In this document: positions 31,256-39,124 of the stretch, in pieces
Position numbering within the stretch: position 1 is the first letter of the stretch
Layout: each line of letters opens with the position of its first letter
NCBI RefSeq assembly: GCF_050897975.1
Contig: NZ_JBPAXY010000004.1
Location: forward strand, 434,001 to 498,000
DNA length: 64,000 nt
Direction of reading: 5' to 3'
From: Pseudooceanicola sp050897975
GTDB lineage: Bacteria; Pseudomonadota; Alphaproteobacteria; Rhodobacterales; Rhodobacteraceae
The notes under the pieces: generated by a model
What the model was told of the DNA's origin: nothing
Databases searched by the model: none
Seen by the model: only the letters and a program-made list of their open reading frames with translations
Position numbers and translations under genes: made by a program

Positions 31256-32353
31256 ATGACCCGAATACTGACCCGACGTTTGGCCCTGCTGGCCCTGCCC
31301 GCCGTCCTGGCCCTGAGCCCCGTGGCAAGTCCCGTGGCGCGCGCGGCCGAGGGTGACCCCGGCGCTGCCGCCCTGCCGGTGACCGTGGTCACCGCCCGGA
31401 TGACCGCGCCCGAGCGCAGTATCCGCCTGACCGGCACGATCGAGGCGCTGGACAGCTATCCGGCGGGGTTCCGCGATGGCGGGCGGGTGATCTCTGTCGC
31501 CGTGGACGTGGGCGATGTGGTCGCCAAGGGCGATGAGATCGCCCGGGTCGATCCCACGCGCACCGAGGCCGCGTTGCGCGCCGCGCGGGCCTCTGTCGAT
31601 GCCACCCAGGCGGCGCTGGACCAGGCCGAACAGGCGCGCGCCCGGGCCGCCAGCCTGCTGGAGCGCGGTTCCGGCACCCAGGCGGATCTGGACAGCGCGA
31701 CCGAGGCCTATCTGACCGCCCGCGCTGCCCGCGATCAGGCCGAGGCGCAGCTGGCCACGGCGCGCCGCGCCTTCGAGGATACCGTGCTGACCGCCGTCGA
31801 CGATGCCATCGTCACCGACCGCTCTGCCGAGCCGGGCCAGGTGGTGGGGCAGGGCCAGCCCATCGTCACCCTGGCCGCCCGCGAAGGCCGCGAGGCGGTC
31901 TTCCTGACCCCCGACGACCCGCGCCTGGCCGACATGCTGGGCCAGGAGGTGGCGATCCGTCCGCTGGAGGGCGAGGTGCATCTGCGGGTGCCGGTGACCG
32001 AGGTGTCGCCCGTGGTGGCGCAGACCGGCACGGTGACTGCCAAGGCGCGGATCACCGGCGACGCGGCGGGCGATTTCACCATCGGCCAGGCGGTGATCGG
32101 CGAATTGCGCCTGACCGACCGCCCGGTGATCGCCATCCCCTGGACGGCGCTGACCGCCGGGCAGGGTGGGCCCGCCGTGTGGCGTCTGCCCGAGGGCAGC
32201 GACCGGGTGGAACTGACCCGGATCGAGATCGACGGGTTCACCCGCGATCATGTCGAGGTGGCCTCGGGGCTGACCGGGGGCGACCGGGTGGTGGCCGAGG
32301 GCTCGCACGCGCTGTTTCCCGGGCGCCAGGTGATCGTGCTGGAGGAGAAATGA
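31256..32353 (+). CDS. RND efflux periplasmic adaptor (MFP) 1
   Basis: The 365-residue membrane fusion protein has a signal peptide (RRLALLALPAVLALSPVA), a lipoyl/barrel-sandwich half (GGRVISVAVDVGDVVAKGDEI), an alpha-hairpin (about residues 95-170) and a beta-barrel plus membrane-proximal domain. Such adaptors bridge the inner-membrane RND pump and an outer-membrane channel. The ATG at 31256 follows GGAG. Its stop overlaps the next adaptor gene as ATGA. It has no lipobox cysteine, so it is probably anchored only by its N-terminus or free in the periplasm. Confidence 0.9.
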   Translation: MTRILTRRLALLALPAVLALSPVASPVARAAEGDPGAAALPVTVVTARMTAPERSIRLTGTIEALDSYPAGFRDGGRVISVAVDVGDVVAKGDEIARVDPTRTEAALRAARASVDATQAALDQAEQARARAASLLERGSGTQADLDSATEAYLTARAARDQAEAQLATARRAFEDTVLTAVDDAIVTDRSAEPGQVVGQGQPIVTLAAREGREAVFLTPDDPRLADMLGQEVAIRPLEGEVHLRVPVTEVSPVVAQTGTVTAKARITGDAAGDFTIGQAVIGELRLTDRPVIAIPWTALTAGQGGPAVWRLPEGSDRVELTRIEIDGFTRDHVEVASGLTGGDRVVAEGSHALFPGRQVIVLEEK

Positions 32354-33495
32354 CCATGGTTTCGCATCTTTTCCCGCGCCGCCGGACCCTTGGGGCCGGG
32401 GTGGTGCTGTGCCTGGCTCTGGTGCTGGGCGCCGCCCTGCCCGGGGGCGTCCTGGCCTCTGACGGTGCCGGTGCCGAGGACAGCGCGGCCCCCGCCGCGC
32501 CGCGCCCTGTGGTGACCGAGATCGTCTCGGCCGACCCGACGCGGCAACGCGCCTTCCCGGGCACGATCGAGGCCAAGCACGAGGCCGACCTGGCCTTCCA
32601 GACCATCGGGCGGATTGCCCGGCTGGACGTGGCCCCGGGCGATGTGGTGGCCGCGGGCGACGTGCTGGCGGTGCTGGACCGGGTCAGCCTTCAGGAAGAC
32701 GTGAGCGCCGCCGAGGCGGCCCTGTCCTCGGCCCGGGCCGAGGCGGACTTCGCGGAACAAAGCTATGCCCGGGTGCGCACCCTGGCCGATCGCGACATCG
32801 CTGCCCAGGCGCAGGTGGAACAGGCCCTGGCACGGCGCGACGCCACCGCCGCCCAGGTGGCCGCCGCCGAGGCCGACCTGGCCTCGGCGCGCGAGGCGCT
32901 GACCTATGGCAGCCTGACCGCGCCGATGGACGGGGTGGTGCTGGCCGCGCCGGTCGAGGCGGGCACCGTGGTCTCGGCGGGGACCACCGTGGTGACCCTG
33001 GCCGGGCTCAGCGACCGCGAGGCGGTGATCGACGTGCCCGGCGACTTTCTGGCCCTGCTGCCCGAGGAGGCGCAGTTCGAACTGCGCCGTCACGAGGGGG
33101 GTGAACGGGCCGTGGCGGCGCGTCTGCGCCTGGTCGAGCCGGTGGCCGACGAGGCGCTGCGCGCCCGCCGCCTGCGCCTGTCGATCACCGGCGACGAAAG
33201 CCTGTTCCGCATCGGCAGCCTGATCTCGGCCACCTATCTGGCCGAGGCCCAGGCGGTGACCACGCTGCCCTTGTCGGCCCTGACCGGCAGCGAAGAGGCC
33301 CCGGCGGTCTGGCGCGTGGGCCCCGGCGCCCGGCGCGTGCACCTGGTGCCGGTGACCCTGGGCGCCGTCCTGGACGGGCGCGTCGAGGTGCGCAGCGGCA
33401 TTGCCGTGGGCGACGAAATCATCGTGCGGGGCGCCCGGTCCCTGCAAGACGGCCAGACGGTCGGCCAACGTGAACTCAGCGAGCGTGCGCAATGA
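32350..33495 (+). CDS. RND efflux periplasmic adaptor (MFP) 2
   Basis: The 381-residue second adaptor has the same layout: hydrophobic export signal (GAGVVLCLALVLGAALPGG), lipoyl motif QTIGRIARLDVAPGDVVAAGD, coiled-coil hairpin and beta-barrel. It is distinct in sequence from the first. Two adaptors in front of one pump is a known arrangement in VexEF/TriABC-like systems, where both are needed. Start ATGs at 32350 (ATGA overlap) and 32356 share one GGAGGA; I used the first. Its stop overlaps the pump start. Confidence 0.9.
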   Translation: MTMVSHLFPRRRTLGAGVVLCLALVLGAALPGGVLASDGAGAEDSAAPAAPRPVVTEIVSADPTRQRAFPGTIEAKHEADLAFQTIGRIARLDVAPGDVVAAGDVLAVLDRVSLQEDVSAAEAALSSARAEADFAEQSYARVRTLADRDIAAQAQVEQALARRDATAAQVAAAEADLASAREALTYGSLTAPMDGVVLAAPVEAGTVVSAGTTVVTLAGLSDREAVIDVPGDFLALLPEEAQFELRRHEGGERAVAARLRLVEPVADEALRARRLRLSITGDESLFRIGSLISATYLAEAQAVTTLPLSALTGSEEAPAVWRVGPGARRVHLVPVTLGAVLDGRVEVRSGIAVGDEIIVRGARSLQDGQTVGQRELSERAQ

Positions 33496-36400
33496 AAAAA
33501 GGCTTCAACCTCTCCGACTGGGCGCTGAACCACCGCTCTTTCGTCTGGTTCCTGATGATCATCAGCCTGGCTGCGGGCGCCTTCGCCTATACCTCGATGG
33601 GCCGCGAAGAGGATCCGACCTTCGCCATCAAGACCATGGTGGTCTCGGCGGCGCTGCCCGGCGCCACCGCCGAAGAGACGGTGACCCAGGTCACCGACCG
33701 GATCGAGAAGAAATTGCAGGAGCTGGACAATCTCGACACCACCCGCTCGGTCACCTACCCGGGCCAGACCATGGTCTATGTCGACCTGCTGGCCGAGGTG
33801 CGCGGCGACGCCGTGGATGACACCTGGCTGAAGGTGCGCAACATGATGTCCGACATTCGCGGCCAGATGCCCGACGAATTCGGCGGCTTCTACTTCAACG
33901 ACGATTTCGGCGATGTCTACGGCTCGATCTACGCCTTCACCGCCGACGGGTTCAGCCCGCGCGAGCTGGAACAGCGGGTCGAAGAGGTACGTTCGGCGGT
34001 GCTGCAACTGGATGCGGCGGGGAAGGTCGAACTGCTGGGGGTGCGCGAGCCGGTGGTGCATGTGGAGTTTTCCACCGCCCGGCTGGCGGCGCTTGGCCTC
34101 GACAAGCAGACGGTGATCAACACCCTGGCCGCCCAGAACGCCATCGTGCCCTCGGGCTTCATCCATACCGGGGCGGAAACCATCCTGGTGCGGGTCTCGG
34201 GCCAGTTCGAGACCGCCCAGGACCTGGCCTATGCGCCGCTGCGCGCGGGCGAGACCTTCTTCACCCTGGCCGATGTGGCCGAGGTCACCTCGGGCTATGA
34301 GGATCCGCCGTCGGAGCTGTACCGGTTCAACGGCGAAGAGGGGATCGCGCTGATCATCGGGATGCGCGAGGGCGAGAACATCCTGGAATTTGGCGAAGAG
34401 CTGCACGCGCTGATGGACCGGATCGCGGCCGAGCTGCCGATCGGCATCGAGATGCACAAGGTGGCCGACCAGCCCGAGGTGGTGGAACATTCGATCAACC
34501 ACTTCGTCCAGGCCCTGGTCGAGGCGGTGGTGATCGTTCTTGCGGTGTCCTTCGTGTCGCTGGGCCTGCGCGCGGGCCTGGTGGTGTCGCTGTCGATCCC
34601 GCTGGTGCTGGCAATCACCTTTGTCATCCTGGATGCCATGGGGATCACCCTGCAACGGATCTCTCTGGGGGCGCTGATCATCGCCCTGGGCCTGCTGGTC
34701 GATGACGCGATGATCGCCATCGAGACGATGATTTCCCGTCTGGAACTGGGCGAAAGCCTGGGCAAGGCGGCCAGCTATGCCTGGACCTCGATCGCCTTCC
34801 CGATGCTGTCGGGCACGCTGGTCACCGTGGCGGGGTTCATCCCCATCGGGTTGAACGCCAGCCAGGCGGGGGAATATACCCGCTCGCTGTTCTACGTGAT
34901 CGCCATTTCGCTGGTCATCTCCTGGGTGGTGGCGGTGCTGTTTGCCCCGGTGCTGGGGGCCACCTTCCTGCCCAAGAAGATGAAGCATCACGCGCAGAAG
35001 GCCGGGCGGATCCGGCGCATCTTCCACGTGGTGTTGCGCGGCGCGATGCGGTTCAAATGGCTGACCATCGTGCTGACCATCGCGGTCTTCGGCGTCTCTA
35101 TCGTCGGGCTGCAAAAGGTCGAGCAGCAGTTCTTCCCGACCTCGGACCGCAACGAGATCATGGTCGACGTGACCCTGCGCCAGAACGCCGATTTCGCCGC
35201 CACCGATGCCGAGATCAAGGTCTTCGAGGCCTGGCTGGCCGAGCAACCCGAGGCGCAATACTGGTCCACCTATGTGGGTCGCGGCGCGCCGCGCTTCCTG
35301 CTGACGCTGGATGCGCTGACCGCCACGCCGAACATCGGCCAGGTGGTGCTGATGACCGCCTCGAACGAGGAACGCGACAGCCTGCGCGACAAGATCGCGG
35401 CCTTCGACAAGACGCGCCCGGCGGCAGAGTATTTCCCCAAGTTCGTCGAAATGGGCCCGCCCGTGGGCAAGCCGGTGCAATACCGGGTCGCGGGGCCGGA
35501 CTACGAGACGCTGCGCGATCACGCCCGGGATCTGGCCGCGACCCTTGCGGAGGAACCGCGCCTGGCGGCGATCTCGCTGGACTGGAACGAACCGGCGCGG
35601 GTGGTGCGCGTGGTTCTGGATCAGGCGCGGCTGCGCCAGCTGGGCCTCAGCCAGCAGGATGTGGGCCAGGCCCTCTACTCGCTGTTCGAAGGGGCGCCGG
35701 TGACCGATCTGCGCGACGGGACCAAGCTGGTCTCGGTGCTGGCGCGCGGCGTCGAGGCCGACCGCACGACGCTGGACTCGCTGGAGAACCTGCAATTCGG
35801 CAATGCCAATGGCACACCCATTCCCCTGTCGGCCTTCGCACGGCTGGAATGGACCACCGAACAGCCTGTCATCCACCAGGAAGACCGGGTGCCGACGATC
35901 ACCGTCAAGGCGGCGATCACCAATGGCGACCAGCCTGACACGGTGGTCAATGACCTGGCTCCGGCGATCGAGGCCTTCGCCGCCCAATTGCCCGCCGCCT
36001 ACAGCGTCGAGGTGGGCGGGTCCGTCGAAAGCTCGGCCGAAAGCCAGGCGCCGATTGCCGCCGTTGTGCCGATCATGGTGCTGATCATGCTGACCCTGGT
36101 GATGGTGCAGATGCAAAGCTTCCGCCTGATGTTCGTGGTGCTGGCCGTGGCGCCCCTGGGAATGATCGGTGTGGTGGCGGCCCTGCTGCCCGCAGGCGCG
36201 CCCCTAGGTTTTGTCGCCATCCTGGGCGTGCTGGCCCTGATCGGCATCCTGATCCGTAACTCGATCATCCTGTTCCAGGAGGTGAAGGACCTGCTGGATC
36301 GCGGCCGCACCCGCTGGGAAGCGGTGTTCGAGGCCTCGGACAGCCGCGCCCGGCCGATCCTGCTGACGGCGGCGGCGGCCTCGCTGGCGCTGATCCCGAT

Positions 36401-36563
36401 CTCGCGCCAGGTGTTCTGGGGGCCCATGGCCTTTGCCATGATGGGCGGCATCATCGCGGGCACGCTGATCACGCTGCTGTTCGCCCCGGCCCTTTACTGC
36501 GCGGTCTTCGGGGTGAAACGCCCCAAGCCGGGCGATGACACGACGAAGGCGCGCGCGACGTGA
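33492..36563 (+). CDS. RND efflux transporter, inner-membrane pump 1
   Basis: The 1023-residue protein has the RND layout: TM1 (about 15-32), a large periplasmic loop, TM2-6, TM7, a second periplasmic loop and TM8-12. The proton-relay aspartates in TM4 are present (GLLVDDAMIAIE). The early signature GREEDPTFAIKTMVV is typical of the pump subgroup served by two adaptors. It exports drugs, detergents or metabolites using the proton gradient; the substrate cannot be told. ATGA and GTGA overlaps bind it to its neighbours. No outer-membrane factor gene is nearby, so a shared TolC is likely. Confidence 0.93.
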   Translation: MKKGFNLSDWALNHRSFVWFLMIISLAAGAFAYTSMGREEDPTFAIKTMVVSAALPGATAEETVTQVTDRIEKKLQELDNLDTTRSVTYPGQTMVYVDLLAEVRGDAVDDTWLKVRNMMSDIRGQMPDEFGGFYFNDDFGDVYGSIYAFTADGFSPRELEQRVEEVRSAVLQLDAAGKVELLGVREPVVHVEFSTARLAALGLDKQTVINTLAAQNAIVPSGFIHTGAETILVRVSGQFETAQDLAYAPLRAGETFFTLADVAEVTSGYEDPPSELYRFNGEEGIALIIGMREGENILEFGEELHALMDRIAAELPIGIEMHKVADQPEVVEHSINHFVQALVEAVVIVLAVSFVSLGLRAGLVVSLSIPLVLAITFVILDAMGITLQRISLGALIIALGLLVDDAMIAIETMISRLELGESLGKAASYAWTSIAFPMLSGTLVTVAGFIPIGLNASQAGEYTRSLFYVIAISLVISWVVAVLFAPVLGATFLPKKMKHHAQKAGRIRRIFHVVLRGAMRFKWLTIVLTIAVFGVSIVGLQKVEQQFFPTSDRNEIMVDVTLRQNADFAATDAEIKVFEAWLAEQPEAQYWSTYVGRGAPRFLLTLDALTATPNIGQVVLMTASNEERDSLRDKIAAFDKTRPAAEYFPKFVEMGPPVGKPVQYRVAGPDYETLRDHARDLAATLAEEPRLAAISLDWNEPARVVRVVLDQARLRQLGLSQQDVGQALYSLFEGAPVTDLRDGTKLVSVLARGVEADRTTLDSLENLQFGNANGTPIPLSAFARLEWTTEQPVIHQEDRVPTITVKAAITNGDQPDTVVNDLAPAIEAFAAQLPAAYSVEVGGSVESSAESQAPIAAVVPIMVLIMLTLVMVQMQSFRLMFVVLAVAPLGMIGVVAALLPAGAPLGFVAILGVLALIGILIRNSIILFQEVKDLLDRGRTRWEAVFEASDSRARPILLTAAAASLALIPISRQVFWGPMAFAMMGGIIAGTLITLLFAPALYCAVFGVKRPKPGDDTTKARAT

Positions 36564-37243
36564 CCGAGGACCACCGCAAGATCGTCGCCGCCGCGCGCCG
36601 CGAGAAGATGCGCCACCGCCTGATCGAGGCGGCGGTGCTGGTCTTCGCCGCCAAGCCCCATGGTGACGTGGTGATCGAGGACATCGTGGCCGAGGCGGGC
36701 GTGGCGCGCGGCACCTTCTACAAGTATTTCGATACGCTGGAGGCCCTCTTCGAGGCCGCGAAGGTCACCATGGGCCATGAAATCCTCGAGATGGTGCTGC
36801 AAGAGCCGCGCGTCTCGGAAGATCCGGCGCGGGCCCTGGCCCATGACATCAAACGCTTCATCCAGACCTGCCGTCGCTACCGGATCATCGGCTGTTTCTC
36901 CACCCGCACGGGCCTTGGCCCGGTGGACCTGCTGGAAGAGCCGCTGCCCGCCTATCTGGCGGAGGGTGCGGTCTCGGGCCGGTTCTGCGCGCTGCCCGAC
37001 TGGCTGGTGAAGAACGTCCTGAAGACTGCCGTGCTGTCGGTGCTGATCCGCGAGGAAAACGGGGTCGCCCAACCGGGGGACGCTTGCCTGTCCGTCGCCG
37101 CCGTGCTGCGGAGTTTCGGCGTGCCGCGCGACGAGGCAGAGGCGCTGTCGCAGGTGGACGGGGCGGCGCTGGCCGCCGCGCCCGACACCCTGATCGCCCG
37201 GGCCGAGATGATCCGCGCCGCCAGCGGAGACGCACACCCCTAG
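36560..37243 (+). CDS. TetR-family repressor of RND operon 1
   Basis: The 227-residue protein has a TetR DNA-binding domain (about residues 17-65; VAEAGVARGTFYKYFDTLEAL) and a helical ligand domain. It begins with GTG inside the pump stop codon (GTGA). Being the last gene of the efflux operon, it probably represses its own transcription through the palindromes at 31174-31204, with release by a pump substrate. Confidence 0.88.
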   Translation: MTEDHRKIVAAARREKMRHRLIEAAVLVFAAKPHGDVVIEDIVAEAGVARGTFYKYFDTLEALFEAAKVTMGHEILEMVLQEPRVSEDPARALAHDIKRFIQTCRRYRIIGCFSTRTGLGPVDLLEEPLPAYLAEGAVSGRFCALPDWLVKNVLKTAVLSVLIREENGVAQPGDACLSVAAVLRSFGVPRDEAEALSQVDGAALAAAPDTLIARAEMIRAASGDAHP

Positions 37244-37304
37244 GCTCTCGCGCACCGGATCGCCGGGCGGGGCGCCCAGCCCGCAGCTCACGATTTGGCT
37301 ATTG

Positions 37305-37324
37305 CGTTCATTCTGTATTGAACG
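37305..37324. promoter_or_regulatory. Palindromic operator candidate before the second RND operon
   Basis: CGTTCA-N8-TGAACG (37305-37324) is a perfect 6-8-6 inverted repeat in an AT-richer patch, 30 bases before the GbsR/MarR-like gene. It is likely bound by that gene's product, by analogy with autoregulated MarR operons. Confidence 0.5.
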
Positions 37325-37353
37325 GACTGCACGCTCGTGGCAGGACGGGCGAC

Positions 37354-37842
37354 ATGAGCGACGCGGCGATCAATGATTTCATCCAGACCATGGGTCTTTT
37401 GTGGCAGTCCGAGGGCGGCCCGCGCATTGCCGGGCAGGTCCTGGCCTATCTGATCGTTGCGGGCGAACCGCGCAGCCTGCAACAGATGTGCGAGGCCTTG
37501 CACATCTCCAAGGCCTCGGCCTCGACCAATGCGCGGCTTCTGGAGGGCAAGGGCTGTCTGCGCCGGGTGCGCCCCCTGGGCGCGCGCCAGGATGCCTGGC
37601 TGGCGGTGCCCAACCCCAGCCTGTCGCTGCTGCGCAGTGTCGCGCAGCGCTTCCGCAACAATGCCGAAACGGTGGGCCATCTGGCGGCGGGCTTCCCGCC
37701 CGAGATGGCGGCGGCCCGGGGCCGGGTCGAGGACTTCGCCGATTTCTACCGCAAATCCGCAGATTTCATGGACGAATGGACGGCGCGCCTGGGCCAGGAC
37801 GGCCCGCCCGTGCCGGGAGGAGCCGACCGAGATGAGCACTGA
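37354..37842 (+). CDS. GbsR/MarR-like transcriptional regulator
   Basis: The 162-residue protein has a winged helix-turn-helix of the GbsR/MarR type (SLQQMCEALHISKASASTNA, then a charged wing RRVRPLGARQDAW) with flanking dimerisation helices. The start at 37354 follows AGGA. It is the first gene of the second efflux operon and overlaps the adaptor gene by 11 bases, so it probably autoregulates the unit via the palindrome at 37305-37324. Confidence 0.85.
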   Translation: MSDAAINDFIQTMGLLWQSEGGPRIAGQVLAYLIVAGEPRSLQQMCEALHISKASASTNARLLEGKGCLRRVRPLGARQDAWLAVPNPSLSLLRSVAQRFRNNAETVGHLAAGFPPEMAAARGRVEDFADFYRKSADFMDEWTARLGQDGPPVPGGADRDEH

Positions 37843-39124
37843 GACCACTCCCGCCGAAAAGGGCAATCCGGCGAAGCCCGACTGGGCGCTGACCCGGCGC
37901 GAGAAGCGCGCGAAAGAGCGCGCCGACGCGGGTCTGCCGCCCCGGCAGCGGCGCGGCTGGATCCTCTGGCTGGTGCTGGCGCTGGCCGTGGCGGGCGCGG
38001 TGGTCTGGTATCAGCAGGGCGGCGCGGCGCAGCTGGCCGCCCTGCGCGGTGCCCCCGAAGAGGCCCCGGCAGGGGCCGGGGAGGGCGCCCCCGAGGCCCA
38101 GACCGAAGAAACCGTCGAGCAGGTGATGCAACTGCTGCCCTCGGAACTGACCGAGGTGCAGCCCGCCCGCCTGCGCGAGACGGTGAAGGCCACCGGCGCC
38201 CTGTCGCCGGTGCGCCAGCTGGCGATCCCGGCCGAGGTCTCGGCCCGGGTGACCGAGGTACTGGTGCGCGAAGGCGAGGCGGTCGAGGCGGGCCAGCTTC
38301 TGGTGCAACTGGACGTCGAAACCCTGCGCAACCAGCTGGACCAGCAACGCGCCACCGCCGCCGCCACCCGCGCGCAGCTGCGCCTGGCACGCACCCAGCT
38401 CGAGCGCACCCAGTCGCTGGTCGCCCGGGGCCTGGCCCCCGAAAGCCAGCTGGAGGCGGGCCGGGCCGAGGTCGACCAGATCGCCGCCTCGCTGGCCGCG
38501 CAGGAAAAATCCGTCGCCAATGCCGAGGAGAACCTGAAACACGCCCATGTCACCGCGCCCTTCTCGGGCGTGATCTCGGACCGCACGGTCGATCCCGGCG
38601 CCTATGTCTCCACCGGCAGTCCGCTGGTCTCGCTGGTCGATCTGTCCAGCCTGGAATTCGAGGCCGCCGTGCCGGTGCGCTACACCCCGCTCTTGGCGCC
38701 CGGTCAGCGTGTGGAACTCTCGGTCGAAGGGGTCACCGCCCGCGACTTCAGCGGCACCGTCGACCGTATCAGCCCGGTGGCGATCGAAGGCACCCGGATG
38801 CTGCCGGTCTACGTGACCCTGGCCAACCCCGAGGGCCTGTTGCGCGGCGGCATGTTCGCCGCCGGGCGCATCGTGCTGGAGCAGCTCGAGGGCGCCCTGG
38901 GCATCCCCGCCGACGCCCTGCGCGAAGACAGCGAGGGGACCTTCGTGCTGAAGCGCGAGGGTGATCGGGTGATCCGCCAGCCCGTCACCCTGGCCCGCAC
39001 CTGGGAGGCCGGGGCTCTGGCCGAGATCACCCAGGGCCTGGCGCCCGGCGACGTGATCGTGGCGCAACCGCTGGACCAGCTGCGCCCGGGCAGCCGCATC
39101 CTGGTGGTGGGAGAGGATCAATGA
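37832..39124 (+). CDS. RND efflux periplasmic adaptor (MFP) 3
   Basis: The 430-residue adaptor differs from the other two. It has a 45-residue charged cytoplasmic N-terminus, a single membrane anchor (GWILWLVLALAVAGAVVWY) and an acidic Ala/Glu-rich linker before the lipoyl domain (SARVTEVLVREGEAVEAGQLL), hairpin, beta-barrel and MP domain. It would stay tethered to the inner membrane beside the pump encoded next. Strong GGGAGGAG Shine-Dalgarno inside the regulator gene; stop overlaps the pump start (ATGA). Confidence 0.9.
   Translation: MSTETTPAEKGNPAKPDWALTRREKRAKERADAGLPPRQRRGWILWLVLALAVAGAVVWYQQGGAAQLAALRGAPEEAPAGAGEGAPEAQTEETVEQVMQLLPSELTEVQPARLRETVKATGALSPVRQLAIPAEVSARVTEVLVREGEAVEAGQLLVQLDVETLRNQLDQQRATAAATRAQLRLARTQLERTQSLVARGLAPESQLEAGRAEVDQIAASLAAQEKSVANAEENLKHAHVTAPFSGVISDRTVDPGAYVSTGSPLVSLVDLSSLEFEAAVPVRYTPLLAPGQRVELSVEGVTARDFSGTVDRISPVAIEGTRMLPVYVTLANPEGLLRGGMFAAGRIVLEQLEGALGIPADALREDSEGTFVLKREGDRVIRQPVTLARTWEAGALAEITQGLAPGDVIVAQPLDQLRPGSRILVVGEDQ

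Noticed and set aside
33234..36116. Minus-strand open frame of about 960 codons over the first RND pump
   Set aside because: Shadow of the pump gene, with repetitive Asp/His/Arg/Gly composition and no recognisable domain.
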